From: Bicyclus anynana
Taxonomy: Eukaryota; Arthropoda; Insecta; Lepidoptera; Nymphalidae
Assembly (NCBI RefSeq): GCF_947172395.1
Contig: NC_069095.1
Span: forward strand, 2,852,001 to 2,916,000
Length of the DNA stretch: 64,000 bases
Direction of reading: 5' to 3'
Notes under the pieces: model-generated
Seen by the model: the letters and a program-made list of their open reading frames with translations, nothing else
Databases searched by the model: none
Told to the model about the DNA's origin: nothing
In this document: positions 42,096 through 51,770 of the stretch, piece after piece
How the letters are laid out: each line of letters begins with the position of its first letter
Numbering within the stretch: the first letter of the stretch is position 1
Program-made: the position numbers and the translations under genes

Positions 42096-42254
42096 CACGT
42101 TCATCGCCATGGTGGGTCAAAATGACCGGCACTTGATCTAGCCATTTGGGCCATGGGGGGTCAAAATGACCGGCACGCCAGACCTACCTTTGCGAAGCCC
42201 GTTCGCGCCGCAGAATGCAAAAGCTGTGTATTCAACCATACAATGTGACCGGCG
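42096..42254. repeat. piggyBac left end: 13-bp TIR and subterminal repeats
   Basis: The TIR is followed by two copies of GGGTCAAAATGACCGGCAC (about 42114-42132 and 42158-42176) and a shorter TGACCGGCG at 42246. Each full copy contains the dyad GGTCA-AAA-TGACC. Likely transposase binding sites by position; not demonstrated. Confidence 0.8.
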
Positions 42255-42583
42255 CGGCCCCAGTGAACACCTGTAACTACTTGGTTTTTGATTTTTTGAT
42301 GGCATACCTGTTTTTAGGACTTAGAGAAAAAAGTTAATGAAAAAACATAGGATTTCGAATCATATATTTTTATTTCTGTTATAAGTTGCATTTATGCATA
42401 AAAATGAAAAGACAACAGAATATTATTAATTTTAGGCATGTTTTTATCAAAATTTAAGAAAAAAGAAAGACAATACAACAAAAAATATTAGGAACGTTTT
42501 TTATCAAACCACAATTACAAATCGTCATACGAACAACATTCAAACTAAAGATTAATTCAACTCTAAATGGATAATCAAACATT

Positions 42584-44284
42584 TTAGTGGCATTTGTCAA
42601 AACATTGACGACATAAATGGGGATTGCCGGGACAAATGGTGCAAAACCAAGAAACCTTCTTTGTTTTGTTCTTGGCCACATTTCTTCCATGCAACTCAAC
42701 ATTTGATTTGTAACAATCACGACAAAATTTTCTTGTTGATACTGCTGCACCTTCTTTTTTCTTAAGCTCGTGTTTTTGTCTTCTGGGTCGTGGTGTGGTC
42801 AATCCCGTATTTTCTTGACTACCCTCAATCAACTGCTTTGCCAACAGTCGCCTAAAATCGACGACAGATATCTTCTTCTTCGTTGTACTTTCATATAGTA
42901 CTCTTGCATTTACTTCAGCAGTATTGAGTAATAATTCGATACCGAGCTTCTTATACCACTTTAACGTCTTTCGCAATGGACTCGAATAAGCACTCATTTG
43001 GTCAGACAAGTCAACGGCTGCTTTGGCTTTATTATAATCAATCACAATTTTCGGTTTAATTGTTTCAACACCTCTTTTGTTCTTTTTTTTTGTAAAACCA
43101 ATTGAATGTTTGGTTGACAACAAACACACGTCCCTCTTATCCTTCCACTTCATAACCGTGACTCCGTTTTTGTTTTCTTTTGCCATAAACTCACCCGGTT
43201 TCAGATTTCCAGTCATGACGTCCTTTGGTAAGTTCTTCCTGTTTTTTCGTAGGGTCCCTACTAAATGAGTATCGTGTTGAACTAACTTCTCAGCTAGATC
43301 TAAGCTTGTATACCAATTATCTACGAACATGGTATGACCTTTTCCAAAGTAGTTACGTGCTAAATTCAAGACAACGTTGGTTGGAGTATTATCCTGTGAA
43401 TCTAATGTCTTTCCTCCATATACCTGCACCTTTGTCGTATAGCCAGGAGTAGTACACAATTTAAATAACTTGATGCCATATTTATGTCTTTTCGACTTAT
43501 TATATTGGCGGAAAATGATACGCCCACGAAATGGTATCATACTTTCATCGACGCATAAACATTCATCGGGAGTATAATGAATTGAAAATGTTTGGTTCAA
43601 TATTTCAACCAATCTTCGTATTTTAACCAGCCGGTCATTTTTTGGAACTTCTTCGTTGTTGGAAAAGTGGAGCATTCTAAGCAAAACCTCGAAGCGGTTG
43701 CGACTCATAGTCTTTTTTGCAAACGATTGACCCAACATTTCATCATTAGACCAATAGTCTACGATTTTTGGTAACTTCACTATACCCATCCAAATAATCA
43801 CGCCTAAAAATCGTTTCATTTCTTCTTTGTCGGTTGTCGTCCAGAGCCGTAGTCTCGACTTATTTTTAATGCCACCTTTATCGATACTTTGTTGGGCAAA
43901 TATATTCGTCTGATGTGCTATATTTTCAAATAACTGGTCAGTGACTAAGAGGGAATAGAAATCGACAGGTGTAGCATTGGCTAGTTGATTTCGAAGTGAG
44001 TAAGGTTTCAGTCCCGGTATTTCGGTAAAAGGAATTAAACGAGGCTGCTTACCACGTGGCTGGTACCACTCACATTCAGGTGTATGGCCGGATAAAGCTG
44101 GAGATAAATCACAGTCATCTTCTTCACTGTCCGACAAAATAACTCGACGTTTTCTGGTACGTGGAATATTTATCACTTCATCGCCCTCACTTATGACATG
44201 GTCAGTACTGCAATGTGACCTCTCTAAACTGTCAATTACATGTAATTGTTCTTGTGTAAACTCAAAGTCAAAAAAAGTGTCCAT
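42584..44284 (-). CDS. piggyBac-type transposase (DDE/D, C-terminal zinc domain)
   Basis: This enzyme catalyses cut-and-paste transposition into TTAA. The frame is open from an upstream ATG at 44464 (626 codons), but I choose the ATG at 44284 (AAAATGG context; 566 aa), because the first 60 residues lie in terminal sequence and the usual family length is near 560-600. Numbered from 44464: CVDESMIPFRGR (D306), FVDNWYTS (D382) and AAVDLSDQM (D485, D488) are the catalytic acids. Residues 581-626 form a cysteine-rich CxxC-x23-CxxC-x6-CxxC-x3-CH module, the cross-brace zinc domain that binds the ends. An acidic N-terminal stretch follows basic PRTRKRR. AATAAA lies about 210 bp past the stop. No stop or frameshift is seen. 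Confidence 0.95.
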   Translation of the reverse strand: MDTFFDFEFTQEQLHVIDSLERSHCSTDHVISEGDEVINIPRTRKRRVILSDSEEDDCDLSPALSGHTPECEWYQPRGKQPRLIPFTEIPGLKPYSLRNQLANATPVDFYSLLVTDQLFENIAHQTNIFAQQSIDKGGIKNKSRLRLWTTTDKEEMKRFLGVIIWMGIVKLPKIVDYWSNDEMLGQSFAKKTMSRNRFEVLLRMLHFSNNEEVPKNDRLVKIRRLVEILNQTFSIHYTPDECLCVDESMIPFRGRIIFRQYNKSKRHKYGIKLFKLCTTPGYTTKVQVYGGKTLDSQDNTPTNVVLNLARNYFGKGHTMFVDNWYTSLDLAEKLVQHDTHLVGTLRKNRKNLPKDVMTGNLKPGEFMAKENKNGVTVMKWKDKRDVCLLSTKHSIGFTKKKNKRGVETIKPKIVIDYNKAKAAVDLSDQMSAYSSPLRKTLKWYKKLGIELLLNTAEVNARVLYESTTKKKISVVDFRRLLAKQLIEGSQENTGLTTPRPRRQKHELKKKEGAAVSTRKFCRDCYKSNVELHGRNVAKNKTKKVSWFCTICPGNPHLCRQCFDKCH

Positions 44285-44551
44285 TTTAACAATAAAACTA
44301 TTTTTTCTGCAAAACAAAATCTTAGTGTGCATTTGATGACCAAAACAAGTGCGAACTAACGAAAACAATCCGTGATTGGCTTGAGTCATAGGGAGAGGTG
44401 AAAGGGGTGAAGGGAGGCGGGAACAACAACCGCACGCACGGTGTACTCCCGCGCTAGCATCCATTAGGCGCGCGGTACCCGTGCGTAGTAGACGTGTCTA
44501 TAACGTTTGTCTATGTCTCATTGATCGAAAATTACGCGTACGTAAGTACGC

Positions 44552-44770
44552 TGACCGGCATTGTGACCGGCACGGCCTGAATGTAATAATTATTCCGTTT
44601 AGGCCGCGCCGGGTCGTAATGACCGGCAATTAAAAAAACCCTAAAATAAAGCCAAAATAAACAAATATCACTGTAAAACTTTAAATATGAACAAATAAAC
44701 CTATAAATAATCATAAAAACCAATGACATTTTTTTATGATTTTGTAAAATAATAGTCGGCGATGAACGTG
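44552..44770. repeat. piggyBac right end: subterminal repeats and 13-bp TIR
   Basis: TGACCGGCA occurs at 44552, 44564 and 44620; the last is inside GGGTCGTAATGACCGGCA, a variant of the left-end dyad. An AT-rich spacer of about 130 bp separates these from the perfect TIR at 44758-44770. The asymmetry between ends is usual for piggyBac. Confidence 0.8.
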
Positions 44771-44774
44771 TTAA

Positions 44775-45146
44775 TTAGCTAATTAATACTTTGATTGGAT
44801 CATTATCATTATTATTTCTGAATTCCTCTTTTACCTACTGTTAATATCTTTATAGTTTGTGATGGACGCAAGGTCTAAGTAATGTCGAAGCAATATCAAA
44901 GGATTGCGAACGCTTTGTGCCCCATGAATTACTCAAATTCAGTATTCCCAATAAAGTTTCCTGAACACGACTGTACAATTATGTATCCTCTAAATTGTTA
45001 AGTCATGTCTATTAGCTGAAACGAGTTCTGACACTACGTAAAATAATCATGATACTTTCAATTGTTGGTAAATTCTACAACTGTTACAATAAGTCAATAA
45101 AAAAAATCAATTACTACTTATTTATTTTTGTCTTTCGTTGATCAAT
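44775..45146. other. non-coding, nothing recognised
   Basis: AT-rich, no gene supported. Confidence 0.35.
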
Positions 45147-45345
45147 CTATACTAATATTATAAATGCGAAAGTAAGTCTGTCTGTCTGTTACCTTTTCAC
45201 GACTAAACGGGTAAACCGATCAAGATGAATTTTATTATAATGGTAAATGGGATCTTGGAGCAAAACACAGGTACTTTTTGACCCTAAAATATAAATAGAA
45301 GGGGCTGAAATAGGGGTTGAAAGTTTGTTTGGAAAGTTCTTAATT
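45147..45345 (+). repeat. dispersed repeat R-class fragment
   Basis: CTATACTAATATTATAAATG, GCGAAAGTAAGTCTGTCTG and CACGACTAAACGGGTAAACCG are the 5' blocks of this broad class; the characteristic GGCGTC end is missing. Confidence 0.55.
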
Positions 45346-46261
45346 TTTATAGTTACAGTTTTAAAAGTTTGTTCATGAATTATAAAAAATATAATGTGAA
45401 TCGAGAATTTCAGAGAATTCGAATTCGAAGAATTTTTAAAATTCAACCCATAAAGTGATGAACACCCTAAGCTCGCCAACCGGCAATGGACCCACGTGGT
45501 AGCTCTAAGCTCCAAATTCCATCTCCAAAGAAAAGAAAAGAAGAGGAGAAACCAGGTCCTGTACTGAGCCGCTAAAATAGGATTTCAGTGATGATGAATA
45601 AATATGTGGTAAAATTAGGAACAACAGAGGTGACTCACCTAAGCCTAAACATAGTTCAACGCTTAGGTCAACTTTGGTAACACAAATATTTGGTTTTAAC
45701 CTCCATTAGGCTTGATAGCATACAAAATCTGAATAAACTCGTATCTGCAATTTGTGATGTCATTTTTGAGGCTTCTATTATAGAACGGTTAGCTTTACTG
45801 CCGCAATATGTATTTGAAGCTTGATTGCAAACCTGCAAGGTGTAAATGTATAATTTAAAATGGTGATAATAGTAGTGATATTCCATTTTCGTTGCAATTC
45901 TAACATGATTTCTACGAATTGTCGTTTCGATAACGTTTTTTTATTGAAATAAACGTTTTAGATGATTGGAAAATAATAAAAATTACTGCCCAATCATGTA
46001 GTTGTTTTTTTTTTCTTTTTTTTTATCGAGGGTTTGTTCATTATTGAACATGCCACCCTCATAGGAGCCACATTATACATGTAGTTGGTTATATTTTGAA
46101 TAATACACCGAGAAAAACCATGCTCAGTTGAAGATGACATCACGCTAATCTACAATCTTCAAAAAAATATTCAATTTTTCTCACTAATGTGTATTTTGAA
46201 GACGAAAGTTTTCGAACAGTGGGTGTTGACAGTGATGACTTACGGATCCGAGACTAAGTCG
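45346..46261. other. non-coding, nothing recognised
   Basis: No gene supported. Confidence 0.35.
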
Positions 46262-46680
46262 CAAACTTGGTCATAAAAAGGCTCAAAGTCACTCAACGGG
46301 CGATGGAGCTAGGTATACTTGGAGTTTCTCTGCGTGATCGAATCAGAAATAGAGAGATCCGCAGAAGAACCAAACTTACTGATATAGTTTGGCGAATCGC
46401 AAACCTGAAGTGGCAATGGGCAGGGTACATAGTACAAAGAGTGACTTGGGACGTTGGGGTCCCAAGATAGTGGAATAGCGACCTCTCATCGGAAAGCGCA
46501 GTGTTGGTCGACACCTTACGAGGTTGACGGAGGATATCAAGCGGGTTGCAGAGACCCGCTGGATGCTGGGAACTCGAGACTGTTTTGTTTGGAAGTCCAC
46601 TGATGGATATAAGCCTCTTCAATGGCTTATATCCATCAGTGGACGTCTATCAGCTGTAAATGATGATGATGATGTGTATT
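46262..46680 (+). mobile_element. RTE-type LINE 3' fragment with a hairpin at its end
   Basis: It encodes VIKRLKVTQRAMELGILGVS, RDRIRNREIRRRTK and LKWQWAGYIVQR before a frameshift. Further matches to the RTE end follow (GAAAGCGCAGTGTTGGTCGA, CGGAGGATATCAAGCG) and then a GATGATGATGATG tail. Near the end the sequence turns back on itself as a perfect 21-bp inverted repeat, 46595-46615 against 46624-46644. Confidence 0.85.
46595..46644. repeat. perfect 21-bp palindrome with 8-nt loop
   Basis: GTCCACTGATGGATATAAGC... (46595-46615) is exactly inverted at 46624-46644 around TCTTCAAT. It lies at the RTE stop region, where intact relatives have a single TGGAAGTC...GTGGACGTCCATCGGCTG without inversion. 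Confidence 0.92.
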
Positions 46681-47213
46681 TTAAATGAACTTTTCTTTAT
46701 TTAGATACAAAGTTAACCTGCTGAAAGCAACAACAGCGTTTTTCTTTCTTCATTTTATTTATAACGAAAATCTACCTCCAAAATTGTACCACTTCCATTA
46801 ATGCCATCCACCTAGATTGTACACATTTGATAACAAACTCATTGTCGCCAAAGAACAAAAACTGTGTAGAAATTCTCGAATCTCCGTGTCTCCCATCTCA
46901 TATCGTATTCATTAGATTTCATTTGTCAGCGCAACAAACATTGATGAATTATTCAAGACAATTTGCTGCTGCCGATCCATCTTAGAGCTTCTACCTGTTT
47001 TTATCTGACTACCGCTCAAAGCGATGTCAAAATGGAAGGGGTATGATTTTAACAGTCTTTGTAAGCATGTACACAGAATTTGCATAGTGCTTTCGCGATT
47101 CAATGTCGACATCGAACTCATTAAAGCGATAAACACTCGAAATAAACATCCATTGCTGTATACATTTTATCTTCAACAGTACTGTATCATGTAGAAGAAA
47201 AACAGCAACAATT
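46681..47213. other. non-coding, nothing recognised
   Basis: No gene supported. Confidence 0.35.
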
Positions 47214-47407
47214 ATAAACTAGCTGACACCGCGCGGTTTTACCCCCGTGATTCCTGTTCCCGTAGGAATACGGGGATAATATATAGCCTATGGCCTTCCT
47301 GGATAAATGGGCTATCTAACACAGAAATAATTTTTCAAATCGGACCTGTAGTTCCTGAGATTAGCGCGTTCAATCAAACAAACAAACAAACTCTTCAGCT
47401 TTATAAT
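47214..47407 (-). repeat. dispersed repeat T, directly abutting a SINE
   Basis: Reverse-oriented copy: CTAGCTGACACCGCGCGGTT, TACGGGGATAATATATAGCC, CTGGATAAATGGGCTATCTA, CTGAGATTAGCGCGTTCAAT, CAAACTCTTCAGCTTTATAA. The SINE begins within a few bases of its end, so one element inserted next to or into the other. Confidence 0.78.
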
Positions 47408-47408
47408 A

Positions 47409-47690
47409 GCCGTGATAGCTCCGTGAATATGACCTTTGTGTCCGATTCTGGAGGGTGTGGGTTCGTATCTGGTCCGGGACATGCCTCTCCAACTTTTCAG
47501 TTGTGTGCATTTTAAGAAATTAAATATCACGTGTCTCAAACGGTGAAGGAAAAATATTGTGAGGAGATACCAGAGAATTTTCTTAATTTTCTGGTTAAGA
47601 AAATTCTCTGGTCTGGTTATGAGAGGTTAACTCCTCTCATTCTGAGAGGAGACTCGAGCTCAGCAGTGAGCCGCATATGAATTTATAATG
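47409..47690 (+). mobile_element. tRNA-derived SINE family 1 with internal palindrome
   Basis: Head GCCGTGATAGCTCCGTGAAT, a diverged B-box GTGGGTTCGTATCTGG, then the normal body (CAACTTTTCAGTTGTGTGCA, CACGTGTCTCAAACGGTGAA). The middle is replaced by a perfect inverted repeat (47569-47612). The end, CTCATTCTGAGAGGAGACTC and GAGCTCAGCAGTGAGCCG, resumes after it. Confidence 0.82.
47569..47612. repeat. perfect 18-bp palindrome with 8-nt loop
   Basis: ACCAGAGAATTTTCTTAA (47569-47586) is exactly inverted at 47595-47612. Intact SINEs have a single ACCAGAGAATT-TCTTAATTCTCTG here, so the inversion replaces about 60 bp of normal body. Confidence 0.9.
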
Positions 47691-48063
47691 GTAAAAAAAT
47701 TTAAATAACACCTAGGTCTGTGGTAAGAGCAGGTTCAAGGAGCTTATTATAGCACATCATAGCAAACGTACCGTGTTAATTGTAAGTGGAAAACTATGCA
47801 CCTAGCATAAGTTCCACTTAAAATTAGTTAATTCATGCCTGGGTTATGTTAACTTAAATATTCGAAAAGTAATCTCCTTGTGTATATTTTGTTTTATAAA
47901 ATAGCAATCATCTGTTGTTTTATTGTTTGTTTTAATTTTCTTAAAAAAAAAAATATCTGATTCAGGTTTATCAGTATTAGGAGAAAAATTACAGTCAGAA
48001 GAGTTACAAACCAACAGACAGTCATCCAAACATCATTTAACCAACTAGCAAATTGGACATTTT

Positions 48064-48378
48064 GACGGCCTCCGTAGCGCAGTGGTATGCGCGGTAGATT
48101 TACAAGACGGAGGTCCTGGGTTCGATCCCCGGCTGGGCCGATTGAGGTTGCCTAAATTGGTCCAGATCTGACTGGTGGGAGGCTTCGGCCGTGGCTAGTT
48201 ACCACCCTACCGGGAAAACGTACCGCCAAGCGATATTGCGTTCCGATGTCGTGTAGAAACCGAAAGGGGTGTGGATTATCATCCTCATCCTAACAATTTA
48301 GCACACTTCTATCTTAGATTGCATCATTATTTACAATCAGGTGATATTGTAGTTAAGGACTAACTTGTAAAGGATAAA
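48064..48378 (+). mobile_element. tRNA-derived SINE family 2, near full length
   Basis: The tRNA-like head has A-box TAGCGCAGTGGTATGCGCGG and B-box GGTTCGATCCC about 36 nt later. The body follows: CTGACTGGTGGGAGGCTTCG, GGCCGTGGCTAGTTACCACC, AACCGAAAGGGGTGTGGATT, ATCAGGTGATATTGTAG. The long non-tRNA body and other copies in the window show that it is a SINE, not a tRNA gene. Confidence 0.88.
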
Positions 48379-48701
48379 AATAACATTCAAAAACTACTTC
48401 CTGATTTACTTTTTACTTGATGAAAAAATAAAAACAAAAAGCACATTGAATATTACCGAAGAGTATGGTTGGGTTCGAGACCTCAGAGACGTAACAAAGT
48501 CAGGCGTCCGACAAAGGATTCCGTGAATGATTATTGAAAAACAACCTCATAAAGCCATCGGGTAGCCGGGACTCTTCACATTCGATAACACGTCGTTATT
48601 TTCTGATGAAGGATTTGTTATTCGGATCAAAACTAAGGCAACCTTAACTAACGTTATTTCCTTACGAAGAAAGGCCAGTACGAAAAAAACGAACATAAGA
48701 A
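48379..48701. other. non-coding, nothing recognised
   Basis: No gene supported. Confidence 0.35.
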
Positions 48702-49055
48702 TACTTGCGGACACCCACGGCTTCGTCCGCGTGGGATTTAGTTTTTCACAAATCCCGTGGGAACCATGGATTTTTCCGACATGAAAAATAGCCTATGTGT
48801 TAATCCAGACTATAATCTATCTCTGCTCAGATAATTCAGTTCGAGCCGAGGCGTGAAAGAGTAACAAACATTTCTACCATCAAAATCATCAGGTTTTCGC
48901 AAATCTCGGGAATCCATAGATCTTCGGCATAAAAAGTATGCCTATACGTTAATCCAGAGTAAAATCTAATTGCATTCCAAATTTCAGCCAAATCGCTTCA
49001 GTAATAAGGGCGTTAAAGACATCCATAGAAACTTTGGCGTTTATAATATTAGTAG
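48702..49055 (-). repeat. dispersed repeat R, dimeric copy
   Basis: Opposite orientation to the copy at 13480. Two body units in tandem: each has TTTTCACAAATC-like (or TTTTCGCAAATC), CCATGGATTTTTCCG-like, CCTATGTGTTAATCCAGA-like and GTTAAAGA-like blocks. They are joined by ACCATCAAAATCATCA, and the copy ends TTTATAATATTAGTAGGAT. Confidence 0.75.
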
Positions 49056-49715
49056 GATGTTGCTCGGCGAAGATGTAGCTTCCTTACGATAAATTTTGAT
49101 CCATTAATTAGTTTTGAATTAAATCATAACAAACAAATTTAGTATTAGTGACCCAAGAACTTACCCAGGATCTTATGACTCGAACTTATGACAACTGACT
49201 AACGAAGCAGAGCAAACATAAAAAATATGTACTTTTTTATACGACTACAACTAAAATTGATAAATAAGGACAAAAGGTGAGCTCAGAGTTCCAAAAATAT
49301 TGTGTCTATGAAAGCTCTCGGGATAAGCGGGATCGGCCGAAACGTGAGGGCTTAGCTATCCCAGACGACTCCTTTGATATGTTATTGAGTTCAATTTATG
49401 TTCTCATATCCCAACTTTCGGTTGATCTTTTTTGTTTCATAACCTCGAATAGTGGCGCAATAAGCGTATTTTTTTTCTTTTTACGATAAATTAAGTTAAC
49501 GATATCGTTATATTTTTTTATAACACATTTGCTCGTAAAGTATCTGTTATTTCAACAATCTCAATATTGTAATGTATCTCATTACGCACACATGTGCCGT
49601 AATGTAATTTAAAATGTTTATCATCCGTCTAAAAACGAACGGTACTTTTTTAAACATTAACTTCTGTTCTTTTTTCATTCTGTTCATTCTTCTGGACATA
49701 GGTCAGAATGAAAAA
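49056..49715. other. non-coding, nothing recognised
   Basis: No gene supported. Confidence 0.35.
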
Positions 49716-49753
49716 AAAACGGAGGACATCCATCGGCTGATAATGATGATGAA

Positions 49754-49803
<50 letters not shown>
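49716..49803 (+). repeat. RTE tail remnant with expanded (GAT)n microsatellite
   Basis: GGACATCCATCGGCTGATAA is the last piece of the RTE coding end and is followed by about 20 ATG/GAT units to 49803. The microsatellite therefore most likely grew from a LINE tail. Confidence 0.75.
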
Positions 49804-50205
49804 GTTAACGTTTCATTTTTTTTAGTCTATCTATCATGTATACGTACTCGTGTCTACAGTAACAGGTCTCTTACACGGATACAAGGCTTAGCTTAAGCGT
49901 CGTATGATAGTATTCTGTAGTTTCTTACACACAAACATTTCAAAAAAGAATCGTTTTCAACATTTCACTACAGAAATAAACTGTTCCAAAAATGTCATTT
50001 CTCGATCGCAAAAAGTCCTGCTAGTGCTGAATTAATTCATTAAATTATTTGGAGGGAATTAATTTTCGACAAAGTCATAACAACAGTCCAAGCCAGGCAA
50101 TTATAGAGTGTAAATAACGAAAACTCCATCTCAATAATTCCGATAGGCTTACGATAATTAACCGTCAACCGTTTCGGTACTTAATTGGTCAAATGTATTT
50201 TGAAT
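49804..50205. other. non-coding, nothing recognised
   Basis: No gene supported. Confidence 0.35.
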
Positions 50206-50308
50206 TGGAACGTTATAAAATTGGTCGGCGCTATGCAATAATGAACAGGCGGTGTCGCAGTAAACTACGTTGCCATTAATATTGCCGGGACTTTTTCGGC
50301 AGTTGACT
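50206..50308 (+). repeat. copy 1 of a ~100-bp duplicated segment
   Basis: GCTATGCAATAATGAACAGG, CGGTGTCGCAGTAAACTACG and GGGACTTTTTCGGCAGTT recur in order at 50892-50992 with scattered substitutions. It is either a duplicated host segment or an unrecognised dispersed repeat. Confidence 0.7.
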
Positions 50309-50699
50309 TCCCAATTCGATAAAAATGGGGTTTTCGACCGAAACAGTATAAAAAATAAAAGATATTTTAATCTAGTAGACTAGCAAACCAAACCAAATGT
50401 TTATCAATAGTGATGTTAATAAAAGATAAATAATAATCAGTATTGCAGTAAAAATCATGAAATTTTGATATAACTCTTAATTATTGTCCTGTTAATAAAT
50501 ATGTTGATTAATAAGACAAATAATTCTAATTCTAGTAAAATAACACCTTTATTCGATAAAATGTAAAATAAATCTAAATATAATGATTATCATAACAACG
50601 TACCATTGCTATATTTTTGTTTGATTGACAGAGTTACTGGAATAATTACCCGTGCCATTACGTATCATGTAAAAAGTCCGTTTCCGATTTTTTTTATAT

Positions 50700-50800
50700 G
50701 ACAAGTAAGTAATTGATTGCGATCTCACTTGATGTAAAATGACGATGTAGTCTAAGATGAAAGCGGGGCTACTTGGAAGATGTACAAGAGCGACACGGGA
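50700..50800 (-). mobile_element. SINE family 2 fragment (decayed)
   Basis: TTGATTGCGATCTCACTTGA, GATGTAGTCTAAGATGAAAG and CGGGGCTACTT are the decayed 3' blocks of SINE family 2 in reverse orientation. Confidence 0.5.
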
Positions 50801-50891
50801 TCGATAATTATAAAGCCTTCTAGTTAAAATACGGATTCCTAAAAAATAAAAATAAACACGCTTCATTCTACAAGTCAACTTAGTTATGACT

Positions 50892-50992
50892 TAATTGTAA
50901 CATTATAAAACTGGTCGATGCTATGCAATAATGAACAGACGGTGTTGCAGTAAACTACGCCGTCGTTAATATCGGGACTTTTTGGGCAGTTA
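50892..50992 (+). repeat. copy 2 of a ~100-bp duplicated segment
   Basis: GCTATGCAATAATGAACAGA, CGGTGTTGCAGTAAACTACG and CGGGACTTTTTGGGCAGTT match 50206-50308 in the same orientation, 686 bp away. Confidence 0.7.
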
Positions 50993-51436
50993 GCAACGCG
51001 CCCGTTTCCAGATCCGATGAATATTGCTGCAATACCTACATACGAGTTTTATTAAAGCAGAAACCGATATTTTTTGTGTTGTTCCCGCATATATTCATGA
51101 ATTTCTATGACGTCAATTAAATTTTCATCAATACCTATTTATATATTTTGATAACCTTTACCTATTTAAAATGGTGAAACAAGTCGAAGGAGGAACAATA
51201 AACACAAGTGCGATTAATTTGTCGATGATACATTGTCTATCAGTGTAGATTGAGAAACTAAGAAAAGAGATAATTTGCTGAAGCTAAAAATAATCACACA
51301 AGTACAAACTATGGGAGGCAGCAGATTTTAAAGGTCCAGCCCTTCATCAATCACCTTTCAATTATAAAGCGTTATTAATAGGACGACAACGAAAGACACT
51401 TTTCTGTTAACTATTACTTTCTAAAAGGTTTTTTTT
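50993..51436. other. non-coding, nothing recognised
   Basis: No gene supported. Confidence 0.35.
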
Positions 51437-51770
51437 GACGGCCTTCGTGGCGCAGTGGTATGCGCGATGGATTTACAAAACGGAGGTCCTGGGTTCGATC
51501 CCTGGCTGGGCAGATTGAGATTTTCTTAATTTATCCAGGTCTGGCTGGTGGGAGGCTTCGGCCGTGGCTAGTTACCACCCTACCGGGCAAAAACGTACCG
51601 CCAAGCGATTTAGCGTTCCGGTACGATGCCGTGTAGAAACCGAAAGGGGTGTGGATTTTTATCCTCCTCCTAACAAGTTAGCCCGCTTCCATCTTAGACT
51701 GCATCATCACACTTACCATCAGGTGAGATTGTAGTCAAGGGCTAACTTGTAAAGAATATATAAAAAAAAA
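51437..51770 (+). mobile_element. tRNA-derived SINE family 2, full length with A-rich tail
   Basis: Head GTGGCGCAGTGGTATGCGCG with B-box GGTTCGATCCC, body GGTGGGAGGCTTCGGCCGTG, CTAGTTACCACCCTACCGGG, CGTGTAGAAACCGAAAGGGG, CTTAGACTGCATCATCACAC and GTGAGATTGTAGTCAAGGGC, ending in TATATAAAAAAAAAA. Very similar to 48064-48378. Confidence 0.9.

Larger units (their letters stand above)
42096..44770 (-). mobile_element. complete piggyBac-type DNA transposon (2675 bp)
   Basis: Termini CACGTTCATCGCC (42096-42108) and GGCGATGAACGTG (44758-44770) are perfect 13-bp inverted repeats, each flanked by TTAA. Inside is a single uninterrupted transposase on the minus strand. Both subterminal regions carry the repeat TGACCGGCA (left 42123, 42167, a variant at 42246; right 44552, 44564, 44620), all in the same orientation. 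With ends, duplication and transposase all present, this looks like an autonomous and recently active copy. The family name within piggyBac-like elements is not assigned. Confidence 0.95.

Noticed and set aside
43077..43774. Plus-strand frames within the piggyBac transposase
   Set aside because: Antisense shadows with no domain; the minus-strand frame carries all transposase motifs.
44285..44464. N-terminal 60-residue extension of the piggyBac transposase
   Set aside because: The frame is open, but the segment is Cys/Pro/Ser-rich terminal sequence, and the downstream ATG has the better context and family-typical length; still possible as a minor form.
48064..48140. tRNA gene (A- and B-box with matching spacing)
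   Set aside because: The head continues into a non-tRNA body shared with 51437-51770 and three fragments, so it is a SINE; the cloverleaf is incomplete.
49614..49808. Frame ending in a run of methionines
   Set aside because: Translation of an ATG microsatellite derived from a LINE tail.
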